A stretch of 64,000 nucleotides of DNA, from the NCBI RefSeq assembly GCF_002242805.1, contig NZ_MCGQ01000006.1:184264-248263 (forward strand), given 5' to 3'. Position 1 is the stretch's first letter. Every line of letters begins with the position of its first letter. The stretch comes from Streptomyces diastatochromogenes (GTDB lineage Bacteria; Actinomycetota; Actinomycetes; Streptomycetales; Streptomycetaceae). This document shows positions 16,884 through 25,631 of the stretch, one piece after another. The position numbers and the translations under genes were made by a program. The notes under the pieces were generated by a model. The model made no database searches. It saw only the letters and a program-made list of their open reading frames with translations, and had not been told where the DNA came from.

Positions 16884-17501
16884 ATGACGCACAAGCGGGA
16901 CCCACGGGACCCACACGAGCAGATCGCCGGGCTGCTGCTCGCGGCCGGCGGCGGCAGACGGCTCGGCGGGCGGCCCAAGGCGTTGCTGGAGCACCGGGGG
17001 CGCCCCCTGGTGGAACACGCGGTCGGCGTGCTGCGCGCGGCCGGATGCGGCCGGATCCACGTCGTGCTCGGGGCGCAGGCGGACGACGTCCGGGAGCGGG
17101 CCGAGCTGAGCGGCTGCGTGCTGGTCGACAACCCCGACTGGGCCGAGGGCATGGGCTCCTCCCTGCGCGCCGGGCTCGGTTCGCTCGCCGGTACGGGGGT
17201 GCGCGCGGCGCTGGTGAGCCTGGTCGACCAGCCGGGGATCGGGCCGGATGCGGTGACCCGGGTACTCGGTGCGTACGAGGGCGACGGGTCGCTGGTCTCG
17301 GCCGCCTACGACGGCGAGCGCGGGCATCCGGTCCTGTTCGGCGCGGCCCACTGGGCGGGCATCGCGGCGACCGCCACCGGCGACCGCGGGGCCCGCGCCT
17401 ACCTGAAGGAACACGCCTCGGCGGTCCGGCTCGTGGAGTGTGCGGACGTGGCCGAGCCGTACGACATCGACACCGAGGCCGACCTGAGCCACCTTGAGTG
17501 A
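16884..17501 (+). CDS. MobA/MocA-like nucleotidyltransferase
   Basis: 205-aa NTP_transf_3 protein resembling MocA, the CTP:molybdopterin cytidylyltransferase. The nucleotide-binding signature is IAGLLLAAGGGRRLGGRPKALL (about residues 13-34). VDNPDWAEGMGSSLRAGL, VSLVDQPGIGPDAVTRVL and RGHPVLFGAAHW complete the family pattern. MocA-like proteins prepare the molybdenum cofactor for xanthine dehydrogenase-type hydroxylases, which would fit the purine-degradation theme of the window. No dehydrogenase subunits are present here, so that link is only an inference. Confidence 0.88.
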   Translation: MTHKRDPRDPHEQIAGLLLAAGGGRRLGGRPKALLEHRGRPLVEHAVGVLRAAGCGRIHVVLGAQADDVRERAELSGCVLVDNPDWAEGMGSSLRAGLGSLAGTGVRAALVSLVDQPGIGPDAVTRVLGAYEGDGSLVSAAYDGERGHPVLFGAAHWAGIAATATGDRGARAYLKEHASAVRLVECADVAEPYDIDTEADLSHLE

Positions 17502-17550
17502 ACGGGGTGGCACCGAGCGCCACCTTGCCTCGACCCAGAGAATCTCGATA

Positions 17551-17582
17551 TCAACAAACCATTGAAGTTCCACAATGAGGAA
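17551..17582. promoter_or_regulatory. Putative AllR operators upstream of malate synthase
   Basis: TCAAC-AAACC-ATTGA (17551-17565) is followed after 2 nt by TTCC-ACAATGA-GGAA (17568-17582), about 104-135 bp before the malate synthase start. Both elements match sites in the allB/allR intergenic region. The pairing suggests glyoxylate consumption is switched on together with allantoin breakdown. Confidence 0.55.
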
Positions 17583-17685
17583 ACTAGTATCCACTGCTCA
17601 GAAGCGTCCGACCGCACAGCGGGCGCTCACCGCCCTATTCGTGCCACTTGGCACCCGGTGCCACCGCTGAAGGAAGTGACAGCTC

Positions 17686-19311
17686 ATGTCCGCACCAGCG
17701 CCGTCCCCGCTGGCCATCGTCGACGCCGAGCCCCTGCCCCGGCAGGAGGAGGTCCTCACCGACGCGGCGCTCGCCTTCGTGGCGGAGCTGCACCAGCGGT
17801 TCACCCCGCGCCGTGACGACCTCCTCGCCCGCCGAGCGGACCGCCGCGCCGAGATCGCCCGCACCTCCACGCTCGACTTCCTCCCGGAGACGGCCGCCGT
17901 CCGCGCGGACGACTCCTGGAAGGTCGCCCCGGCCCCGGCCGCGCTGAACGACCGGCGCGTCGAGATCACCGGCCCCACCGACCGCAAGATGACCATCAAC
18001 GCGCTCAACTCGGGCGCCAAGGTCTGGCTCGCCGACTTCGAGGACGCCTCCGCGCCCACCTGGGAGAACGTGGTCCTCGGCCAGATCAACCTGGTCGACG
18101 CCTACACCCGGACCATCGACTTCACGGACGAGCGCACCGGCAAGTCGTACGCCCTGCGCCCGAACGAGGAGCTGGCGACCGTCGTCATGCGCCCGCGCGG
18201 CTGGCACCTGAACGAGCGCCACCTCGTCGACGCCGACGGCAAGCCGGTCCCCGGCGCCTTCGTCGACTTCGGCCTGTACTTCTTCCACAACGCCCAGCGC
18301 CTGCTGGACCTCGGCAAGGGCCCGTACTTCTACCTGCCCAAGACCGAGTCGCACCTCGAGGCCCGCCTGTGGAACGAGGTGTTCGTCTTCGCGCAGGACT
18401 ACCTCGGCATCCCGCAGGGCACCATCCGCGCCACCGTCCTGATCGAGACGATCACGGCGGCGTACGAGATGGAGGAGATCCTCTACGAACTCCGCGATCA
18501 CGCCGCGGGTCTGAACGCCGGCCGCTGGGACTACCTGTTCTCCATCGTGAAGAACTTCCGTGACGGCGGGGCGAAGTTCGTGCTGCCGGACCGCAACGCC
18601 GTGACCATGACGGCCCCGTTCATGCGGGCGTACACCGAACTCCTCGTCCGCACCTGCCACAAGCGCGGCGCGCACGCGATCGGCGGCATGGCGGCGTTCA
18701 TCCCGTCGCGCCGGGACGCCGAGGTCAACAAGGTCGCGTTCGAGAAGGTCCGCGCCGACAAGGACCGCGAGGCGAACGACGGCTTCGACGGCTCCTGGGT
18801 CGCCCACCCCGACCTGGTCCCGATCGCCATGGAGTCCTTCGACCGGGTCCTCGGCGACAAGCCCAACCAGAAGGACCGACTGCGCGAGGACGTCCGCGTC
18901 GAGGCGGCCGACCTCATCGCCATCGACTCGCTGGAGGCGAAGCCGACGTACCACGGTCTCGTCAACGCCGTCCAGGTCGGCATCCGGTACATCGAGGCCT
19001 GGCTGCGCGGCCTCGGCGCGGTCGCCATCTTCAACCTGATGGAGGACGCGGCCACCGCCGAGATCTCCCGCTCCCAGATCTGGCAGTGGATCAACGCGGG
19101 CGTCGAGTTCGAGAACGGCGACCGGGCCACCCCGGAGCTGGCCCGCAAGGTCGCCGCCGAGGAACTGGACGCCATCCGCAAGGAGATCGGCGAGGAGGCC
19201 TTCGCGGCCGGCCACTGGCAGGAGGCCCACGACCTGCTGCTCCAGGTGTCCCTCGACGAGGACTACGCCGACTTCCTCACCCTGCCGGCGTACGAGCAGC
19301 TGCGCGGCTGA
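17686..19311 (+). CDS. aceB: Malate synthase A
   Basis: 541-aa isoform A malate synthase, condensing glyoxylate with acetyl-CoA to malate. Family blocks are clear: [40 protein letters not shown] ([15 protein letters not shown]), [44 protein letters not shown] with the Mg-binding Glu, [14 protein letters not shown], and ISRSQIWQW near the C-terminus. ATG at 17686 follows GGAAGTGAC. No isocitrate lyase is next to it. Its placement near the allantoin genes and the shared operator motifs suggest it mainly handles purine-derived glyoxylate. A bidirectional terminator follows. Confidence 0.97.
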   Translation: MSAPAPSPLAIVDAEPLPRQEEVLTDAALAFVAELHQRFTPRRDDLLARRADRRAEIARTSTLDFLPETAAVRADDSWKVAPAPAALNDRRVEITGPTDRKMTINALNSGAKVWLADFEDASAPTWENVVLGQINLVDAYTRTIDFTDERTGKSYALRPNEELATVVMRPRGWHLNERHLVDADGKPVPGAFVDFGLYFFHNAQRLLDLGKGPYFYLPKTESHLEARLWNEVFVFAQDYLGIPQGTIRATVLIETITAAYEMEEILYELRDHAAGLNAGRWDYLFSIVKNFRDGGAKFVLPDRNAVTMTAPFMRAYTELLVRTCHKRGAHAIGGMAAFIPSRRDAEVNKVAFEKVRADKDREANDGFDGSWVAHPDLVPIAMESFDRVLGDKPNQKDRLREDVRVEAADLIAIDSLEAKPTYHGLVNAVQVGIRYIEAWLRGLGAVAIFNLMEDAATAEISRSQIWQWINAGVEFENGDRATPELARKVAAEELDAIRKEIGEEAFAAGHWQEAHDLLLQVSLDEDYADFLTLPAYEQLRG

Positions 19312-19320
19312 CATCCCGGA

Positions 19321-19356
19321 GAACGCCCCCGGCACCGCTCGGCGCCGGGGGCGTTC
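19321..19356. terminator. Bidirectional hairpin terminator after malate synthase
   Basis: Perfect 13-bp arms GAACGCCCCCGGC (19321-19333) and GCCGGGGGCGTTC (19344-19356) with a 10-nt loop, starting 10 bp after the malate synthase stop. The right arm overlaps the stop codon of the convergent STAND gene, so it can end both transcripts. Confidence 0.85.
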
Positions 19357-22300
19357 ACGTGGGCAGCCCGTGGCGCCGGCGCTCCTCGGCGGTCAGCTCG
19401 GCCGGCTCGGCCGCGACCCGTTCCAGGAGCGCTTCGCAAGTCCGGGCGTCCGTGCCGTCGGGCAGCGACCAGGTGTAGCGGCGGTGGTCCTCGCCGATCA
19501 CGACGAACGAGCGGCCGTCGCCGGACCAGTACGCGTCCAGCGGCACCCGGCACGCCAGCCTGGACACGGCCTGGCACGCTCCCGTCTCCGCCCGCCAGAA
19601 GGCGACCCACCCGTCCCCCGCGGTCGCGAGCAGGCGTCCGTCGGGGGACCACAGGAGTACGGCGGCCCTGCCGTAGGTGGCGGCGGAGCGCACCAAGGGT
19701 GTGCCGTCGCCGGCGGCGCAGATCCGTACGGCCGACTCCCCGTCGAGGAAGGCGAGCCGGCGTCCGTCGGGCGACCAGCAGGCCGCGCCGGCGCTTGCCC
19801 CCTCTCCTACGGGGATGTCCAGCAGCCGACGCCCGGTCGAGGCGTCCCGGACGACCAGGGGGCCCTCTCTCTCGGCGGTCGCCAGACGACGGCCGTCGGG
19901 GCTCCAGGCCGGCATCCCGGTGCCGCGCTCGATGTCCTCGGTCCGGGCGGTACGGCTCCCGGTCACGGGGTCCCAGACCTCGATGCGGTAGGTGGCCGTC
20001 ACGAAGTCATGGCTGACGGTGGCGAGGAGCGAACCGTCCGGGGACCACAGCACGCCGTCCACCATGTCGTACGCCGTGGACATCGCGGCAGCACAGCGGC
20101 CCGAGGCGGGGTCCACGATCTCCACCCGGCCGCCGGCGAAGGAGACCGCCAGCCGGTCCGCCCCCGGCCGCCAGGCGAGCAGCACCGGCTTCGGATCGCG
20201 AGCCGTGACGACCTTCCGCGGTCCGGCGCCGGTGCCGGGCTCCGTCACATGCACGGCATCGCCTCCCTGCACGGTGGCGGCCACCCGCCCGGCTTCCGAC
20301 GAGACGCTGCGCAGCAGACCGCCCGGCAGCGGCCGGGGACGCCACGAGCCGTGATCACCGATCCACACGCCGCTGAACCGCGACCGCCAGGCGAAGCAGC
20401 CGCTGTCGGCGCGCCAGGCGATCTCCTCGGCGCCCCAGGGGACGCGCAGCCGGCGCAGCAGCGTGTGGTCGGCGACCCGCCACACCGTGATCGCCGCGCT
20501 CGCTCCCCGGCCGGCGTCGGACACCGCCGCGGCCACCAGCTCTCCGTCGGGCGACCAGAAGACACCACCGACTTCCGCTCCGGTGTCCCACTCGTCCAGG
20601 ACCGTGCCGTCCTCGGCGGCCCTGATCCGCAGGGTCCGGCCGGACACCTCGGCCGCTCGACGGCCGTCCGGGGCCCAGGCGAACCACGAGGTGGTGCCCG
20701 GGAGTTCGTCGTCGCCCCTGACGAGACGCCAGGCCGGGTCGCCGTCCGGCAGGCGTACGACGTTCAGCTCGTTCCAGGCGAACAGCGCGAGGCGGGAGCC
20801 GTCGGGCGACCACGCCAGCGCCTTGACCGGCGGCGCCTCGTAGGAGTGCCGCACCTCCGCGAGCCGTCCCTGCGGCACCGGCGTGAAGTCGATGATGTCG
20901 ACGCCGGTGTGGGCCAGCTGGGCGGCGGCACGCCAGCCGTCCGGTGACAGCCCGAGCGCCCGGTCTCCGAAGGGACCTGCCGCGGCCGTGGCGGACCAGA
21001 ACTCCGGAGCGTCGAAGCGCCTTACGGCGAGCTTCTCACGGGTGTCCACCCAGTAGACGTCCCCGCCGATGCCCGCGCCTCGCAACTCCCCGAGCCCCAA
21101 GGACTCCTGGGCGACCAGGTCACCACGAGCCGTCCAGGTACACAGATCGCCCTCCGCCCCTATCGTCCGCAGCTGCCCGCTCCCCGGATCCCAGCCGAAC
21201 GCGAGAACTTCCCCCGCGTGCCCGAGTCCGAGGCTGTCGACCACCGGGTCGTGTCCGATCCCCCACAGCGTCAGCGCGACCTTCTCGGTCGCCCTGAACT
21301 CCCGTGCCGCCGCGGCCACCAGCCCCAGCGCCAACCGGCGCTCCCCGCGCAGCGCGTAGGCCTGCTGTGCCCGTTCCGCGAGGTCGTCGGCGCGCTCCCC
21401 TGCGGCCGTCTCCGCCCTGGCCCGGGAGGCGGCGACCAGCTCGGCGAGGGCCGGGGAGGTGCCGTGCACAGCGACCAGCTCCCGTGCCTGCGCGAGCCGC
21501 TGCCCGTGCAGCAGGTCATCCGCGGACCGGTCGTTCGCCAGCCAGGCCGCTGCCCGGCGTTCGAGGTCCGTGAGGCGGCGCAGTACGTCCCGGTGACGTT
21601 CCGTCAGCTCCCGTAGCCGGGGCCAGTGCCGCAGCAGCGCCTCGTGGACCAGGTCACAGGCCTCGCCCTCGTCGACGTCCGTCACCAGACGGGCCTGGCG
21701 CAGGTCCTCGACGACCGCCAGTCCGGCCGCGTCCAGGGACGCTCTGCGCACGGACTGCCGGGAGAAGCCCCGTTCGTCCCAGGCGACGAACCTCAGCAGC
21801 ACCGCCTCCACCCGCTGTTCGGGATGCTCGGCGACGAGCCGCGCGTAGGTGCCCTCCGCGTACCGGGCGATGGCCTGGGACAGCGGGCCGGTCCGCGCCA
21901 GCAGGTCCGGCCCGATGACGTGGTCCGGGCCCGCCGCCTCGTACAGATCGCGCAGGACCTGGCCGAGCAGGGGCAGGGCGTCGCCCTCGGTGGCCTCGAC
22001 CACCAGGTCGTCCACCACCTCCTCGGCGATGTCCGCGCCCGCGGCCCGCGCCGGGCCCGCGATGACCGCCCGGGTCTGCCGCGAGGTGAGCGTGCCGAGC
22101 GGGAAGCGGGTGCGCAGGAGGTCGTCGTACGGCCGCAGTTCGGGGTCGTGCAGGAAGCCGGACGGCAGCGTGAGGACCAGGTGGAGCTGCGGGTGGGAGC
22201 GTACGGCGGTCCGTAACGCCCGCAGGAACAGCTCGCGTTCCGTGGGCGAGGTCATCCGGACGACGTCCTCGAACTGGTCGATCGCGAGGACGATCCGCGC

Positions 22301-22930
22301 CCGGTGTCCCTGGGCGGCCGCTCCCAGCGCGGCCGAAAAGACCGTCAGTTCGCTTCCGGTCAAAGCTTCTCGGCGCAACTCGCGGGCGAGGCGTACGGCC
22401 GTGTCGCCCTGCCGTTCGGCGGAGCGCGGGGTCAGGGCCTGCGCCAGGGCGAGGAAGGGGCTGGAGCCGGGTCTGAGCGGGCCGAGGACCGCCCAGCGGC
22501 GGCGCCTGAGGTCCGGCAGGAGTCCCGCCGCCACGAACGAGGACTTTCCGCAGCCGGACGGGCCGACCACGGTGAGCACGCGCTGCGCGGGCGAGCGGGC
22601 GGCGGTCAGGGCGCGCACCGCGTCCCGGGTCTCGTCCTCACGGCCGAAGAAGACGTCCGCGCGGTCCTCGGCGAAGGCCTCCAGACCGGGATACGGGCTG
22701 TCGTCCCGCGTCCAGGGCACCCGGCGCCGCTCCCGCCACCGCTGCCCGAGTTCCCGGGCGACCACGGCGGCGACGCCGGCCGGAAGCCACACGGCGGCGT
22801 AGCGGTTCACGGCGCGCAGCGGCGCCCACCAGCCGTCCGGGTCCGCGGTGAGGAGGTTGGTGCCGACGCCGAAGACCAGTCCTAAAAGCAGCGACGTGAG
22901 GTCGAGGCTCGTCCTCCGGGTTACCTTCAC
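19355..22930 (-). CDS. STAND NTPase with C-terminal WD40-like propeller repeats
   Basis: 1191-aa signal-transduction ATPase. One or two N-terminal hydrophobic segments (about 11-27 and 43-58) suggest membrane association. The motif SPYPGLEAFAEDRADVFFGRE (about 78-98), typical of nSTAND proteins, precedes Walker A GPSGCGKS (123-130), and Walker B is RIVLAIDQFED (about 212-222). After an ARM-like helical middle come at least ten WD-type blades marked by WSPDGRRLA repeats (about 560-1170). Such proteins oligomerise on ligand binding in conflict or cell-death signalling. GTG at 22930 has no strong ribosome site; it lies 28 bp after the Rdx gene on the same strand, so co-expression is likely. Confidence 0.9.
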   Translation of the reverse strand: MKVTRRTSLDLTSLLLGLVFGVGTNLLTADPDGWWAPLRAVNRYAAVWLPAGVAAVVARELGQRWRERRRVPWTRDDSPYPGLEAFAEDRADVFFGREDETRDAVRALTAARSPAQRVLTVVGPSGCGKSSFVAAGLLPDLRRRRWAVLGPLRPGSSPFLALAQALTPRSAERQGDTAVRLARELRREALTGSELTVFSAALGAAAQGHRARIVLAIDQFEDVVRMTSPTERELFLRALRTAVRSHPQLHLVLTLPSGFLHDPELRPYDDLLRTRFPLGTLTSRQTRAVIAGPARAAGADIAEEVVDDLVVEATEGDALPLLGQVLRDLYEAAGPDHVIGPDLLARTGPLSQAIARYAEGTYARLVAEHPEQRVEAVLLRFVAWDERGFSRQSVRRASLDAAGLAVVEDLRQARLVTDVDEGEACDLVHEALLRHWPRLRELTERHRDVLRRLTDLERRAAAWLANDRSADDLLHGQRLAQARELVAVHGTSPALAELVAASRARAETAAGERADDLAERAQQAYALRGERRLALGLVAAAAREFRATEKVALTLWGIGHDPVVDSLGLGHAGEVLAFGWDPGSGQLRTIGAEGDLCTWTARGDLVAQESLGLGELRGAGIGGDVYWVDTREKLAVRRFDAPEFWSATAAAGPFGDRALGLSPDGWRAAAQLAHTGVDIIDFTPVPQGRLAEVRHSYEAPPVKALAWSPDGSRLALFAWNELNVVRLPDGDPAWRLVRGDDELPGTTSWFAWAPDGRRAAEVSGRTLRIRAAEDGTVLDEWDTGAEVGGVFWSPDGELVAAAVSDAGRGASAAITVWRVADHTLLRRLRVPWGAEEIAWRADSGCFAWRSRFSGVWIGDHGSWRPRPLPGGLLRSVSSEAGRVAATVQGGDAVHVTEPGTGAGPRKVVTARDPKPVLLAWRPGADRLAVSFAGGRVEIVDPASGRCAAAMSTAYDMVDGVLWSPDGSLLATVSHDFVTATYRIEVWDPVTGSRTARTEDIERGTGMPAWSPDGRRLATAEREGPLVVRDASTGRRLLDIPVGEGASAGAACWSPDGRRLAFLDGESAVRICAAGDGTPLVRSAATYGRAAVLLWSPDGRLLATAGDGWVAFWRAETGACQAVSRLACRVPLDAYWSGDGRSFVVIGEDHRRYTWSLPDGTDARTCEALLERVAAEPAELTAEERRRHGLPT

Positions 22931-22958
22931 CGGGCGGCGGCCGCCGGCCGGGCCGGTA

Positions 22959-23237
22959 TCACTCGGCGGCCCTGTCCGAGTGGCCCAGCGGCTTTCCCGG
23001 GGCCACCCGGTCGCGGACGAGGCGCTTGACCGCCGTCGGCTCCGGGAAGCCCTGTTCGCGGCGGTCCCAGACGACCTCGTCGTTCACGCGGACGACGAAG
23101 ACACCGCCGGTGCCGGGCTTGAGCGACAGCTCGGTCAGCTCGGTCTCGAAGGTGGTGAGCAGCTCCTGTGCCAGCCAGGCCGCGCGGGGCAGCCAGCGGC
23201 ACTGGGTGCAGTACTCGATCTGGACGCGGTGGGTCAT
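22959..23237 (-). CDS. Rdx (SelT/SelW/SelH)-family protein, cysteine form
   Basis: 92-aa thioredoxin-like Rdx protein: MTHRVQIEYCTQCRWLPRA carries the CXXC redox motif (Cys10-Cys13, no selenocysteine). LAQELLTTFETELTELSLKPGTGGVFVV and the ending EPTAVKRLVRDRVAP match SelW-type proteins. These are presumed thiol oxidoreductases that bind glutathione-like or partner thiols; the bacterial role is not established. The ATG start overlaps the HipA-like kinase stop by 4 bp (23234-23237), so translation is coupled. The pair is an odd combination of a kinase and a redox protein. Confidence 0.88.
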   Translation of the reverse strand: MTHRVQIEYCTQCRWLPRAAWLAQELLTTFETELTELSLKPGTGGVFVVRVNDEVVWDRREQGFPEPTAVKRLVRDRVAPGKPLGHSDRAAE

Positions 23238-24148
23238 CCGAGGTGCACCGACCAATCCTGTTCCGCCGCCGGCTTGCCGTGCAGGTCGGGGACCCGCTTG
23301 AGCCAGGCCGGGCGGCCCTGCTGGGTCTTCGCCGCGCGGGCGGCCTCCTCGGCCGCGAGTTCCGCGCGGCTCGGGAAGTCGGTGGGCAGCCACTCCTGGG
23401 ACAGCCGTACGCGCGTGAGGAGGTAGTCGACATAGGCGGCGCGTACGTCGTCGGGCGTGGCGAAACCGGCGTCCTCGGCCAGCCAGGGGTCCGGCACCTC
23501 GGCGACGACGGCCCGCAGCAGTTCCTCGGTCACGCGGGGGGCCAGTTCGGCGTCGGCGGCCCGGACGTCGGGGGCGTAGTGGCCGAGGGCGTGGTGGCGG
23601 AAGTCGTACTTCTTGCCCGGGGTCGTGGTGTCCCAGCGGTGGTGGAAGACGAGGGCGGCGCCGTGATCGATGAGCCACAGGCGCGGGGGCACGGTGCCGA
23701 GCGTCGGCCAGACCATCAGGTTGGAGCTGTGGACCGTGCGGTCCACGTTGACGGTGAGGGCGTCGAGCCAGACGATCCGGCCCGCCTCCAGGGGGTCCAC
23801 GGGGAAGACCTTCGCGATCTCGGGCGTGAAGTCCTTCGCACCCGGCAGATAGTCCATCCCGAGGTTGACGCCCGCGCTGGCCCCGTGCAGGTCGCGCACC
23901 TCCTGGTGCGGCTCGTCGTCGGCGATGGCCGGGTCGAAGTGGACCAGGACCAGTTCGGGGAAGCGCAGGCCGAGCGCGCGGGCGAGTTCGCCGACGATCA
24001 CCTCGGCGACCAGTGCCTTGTGGCCCTGTGCCGAGCCGGTGAACTTCACGACGTACGTGCCGAGGTCGTCGGCCTCGACGACTCCGGGCACGGAGCCGCC
24101 GGACCTGAGCGGGGTCACGTATCGAACAGCAGTCACGTCGCGCAGCAC
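23234..24148 (-). CDS. HipA-like kinase family protein
   Basis: 304-aa protein of the HipA-like/PI3K-type kinase superfamily, in the version common in actinobacteria. It opens VTPLRSGGSVPGVVEADDLGTYVVKFTGSAQGHKALVAEVIVGELA, with the phosphate loop and ATP-binding Lys (KFTGSAQG). The catalytic loop is ALTVNVDRTVHSSNLM (Asp and Asn), and LWLIDHGAAL provides the metal-binding Asp. The C-terminal helical part is degenerate. No HipB partner lies upstream, so it is probably not a classical toxin. GTG at 24148 is chosen because homology starts there. It is coupled to the Rdx gene and is upstream of the STAND gene on the same strand. Confidence 0.8.
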   Translation of the reverse strand: MLRDVTAVRYVTPLRSGGSVPGVVEADDLGTYVVKFTGSAQGHKALVAEVIVGELARALGLRFPELVLVHFDPAIADDEPHQEVRDLHGASAGVNLGMDYLPGAKDFTPEIAKVFPVDPLEAGRIVWLDALTVNVDRTVHSSNLMVWPTLGTVPPRLWLIDHGAALVFHHRWDTTTPGKKYDFRHHALGHYAPDVRAADAELAPRVTEELLRAVVAEVPDPWLAEDAGFATPDDVRAAYVDYLLTRVRLSQEWLPTDFPSRAELAAEEAARAAKTQQGRPAWLKRVPDLHGKPAAEQDWSVHLG

Positions 24149-24416
24149 ACCGGCCAGCGTAAGCGCTCCGCGTGGGGTGCCGCGATGGGCCGTCGGTCGG
24201 CCGATGCGCCGTTGTGGCTGGTCGCGCCCGCCACGGAGTCGCATGTCGAGCACAGCCCCGCGCCCCTCACGGGGCGCTGCGGCGCACCGGCCGGAGTGAG
24301 CCGGGGCGGGATCCGGCCGTCGGTGCGGATTCCGGAGGCCGGGTGATCGCCGGGCTGGCAGCATGGTCTCGCGCGGCGTACCGGACCGGCGCCGGGGGAC
24401 GACGAGGAGACTCGCA

Positions 24417-25631
24417 ATGCGTGGTGGCAGGGTCGCGGTCGTGGGCGGCAGCATCGCGGGATGCGCGGCGGCGCTCGCGCTGGGGCGGGGCGGGGCCGAG
24501 GGGATCACGGTGTACGAGCGTGCGGCGGGCCGCCTGGCCGACCGCGGAGTCGGGCTCGCCGTACACAACGCCCGCTACGCGGAACTGGAGGCGGCGGGCC
24601 ATCTCGACGCCTCGATGCCGTGGGTCCGGCTCGTGCGCCGCCGCTGGTACGTCCGGGACGACACGGCGGCGAACGGCCCGCTGGGCCGCGAGATCGCCGT
24701 GATGCCCTTCCCGTTCCGCACCTACAACTGGGGCCCGCTCTGGCACGCACTGCGTCGCCGGGTGCCCGAGGCGGCGGACTTCCGGCCCGGCTCGGCGGTC
24801 GAGGCGGTCGAGGTGACACCGGACGGCGCCGAGGTGCACGCCGGCGGGCGCACCGAGCGGTACGACGTGGTGATCGGCGCGGACGGCTACCGCTCGGCGG
24901 TGCGTACGGCCGTGTGCGCCGATGTCCGCCCCGAGTACGCCGGATACCTGGCCTGGCGCGGCGCCTACCCATCGGCCCGGCTGCGCGACCCCGAGCTGTG
25001 GGCCGAGGACGAGTGCGGCTACGTCGTCTTCGAGGGCGGCCATCTCATCGTGTACCGGATCCCGGACGGGACCGACGGCGGCCACCGGGTCAACTGGGTC
25101 CTGTACACGGCCCCGCCGCCGGGCCTCGACCAGGGCCTCCAGACCCCCACGAGCCTGCCTCCGGGCACCGCGGGCGACGGACTGCGCACCCATCTGGCGT
25201 ACGTCGCCGCCGAGTTGCTGCCTCCTTACTGGGGCGACCTGGTACGGGCGACGACCCACGACGAGCTGTTCCTCCAGCCCATGTACGACTTCACGGCGCC
25301 CCGTTACGCGGTGGGCCGCGCGCTGCTCATGGGCGACGCGGCCGCTGTCGCGCGCCCGCACACCGGCGCGGGTGCCGTCAAGGCGCTCCAGGACGCCACG
25401 GTCCTGGAGTCGGCCCTGACGTCGACGGCCACCTGGTCCGACGCCCTGGCCGCCTACGACGCCGCACGCGCGCCCGCCGGCCGGGTCATGGTCGACCTGG
25501 GGCGACGGCTCGGCCGGGCCCTGGTCCAGGAGACCCCGGACTGGCGGACGCTCGACCGGACGGGACTGGAGACCTGGTGGAAGCAGGCGGACGGGACCGG
25601 GGCGTTCGGCGGGCGGGAGCTGACGGACTAA
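24417..25631 (+). CDS. FAD-dependent monooxygenase
   Basis: 404-aa class A flavoprotein monooxygenase (PHBH/UbiH-like). The ADP-binding motif is RVAVVGGSIAGCAAALALGRGG (GGSxAG, about residues 7-21). YDVVIGADGYRSAVRTAV is the DG motif, and GRALLMGDAAAVARPHTGAGAVKALQDA is the GD motif contacting the FAD ribose and pyrophosphate. ATG at 24417 follows GACGAGGAG; a longer in-frame start at 24363 looks unsupported. The stop overlaps the convergent IucA/IucC stop by 4 bp (25628-25631). The substrate is unknown; location next to siderophore-type genes does not prove involvement. Confidence 0.9.
   Translation: MRGGRVAVVGGSIAGCAAALALGRGGAEGITVYERAAGRLADRGVGLAVHNARYAELEAAGHLDASMPWVRLVRRRWYVRDDTAANGPLGREIAVMPFPFRTYNWGPLWHALRRRVPEAADFRPGSAVEAVEVTPDGAEVHAGGRTERYDVVIGADGYRSAVRTAVCADVRPEYAGYLAWRGAYPSARLRDPELWAEDECGYVVFEGGHLIVYRIPDGTDGGHRVNWVLYTAPPPGLDQGLQTPTSLPPGTAGDGLRTHLAYVAAELLPPYWGDLVRATTHDELFLQPMYDFTAPRYAVGRALLMGDAAAVARPHTGAGAVKALQDATVLESALTSTATWSDALAAYDAARAPAGRVMVDLGRRLGRALVQETPDWRTLDRTGLETWWKQADGTGAFGGRELTD

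Noticed and set aside
23234..24148. HipBA toxin-antitoxin module
   Set aside because: The kinase resembles HipA only loosely, and no HipB-type antitoxin lies upstream; the coupled downstream gene is an Rdx protein.
24363..24416. Longer N-terminus for the FAD monooxygenase
   Set aside because: The 18 extra codons have no homology and the ribosome site and Rossmann strand favour 24417.
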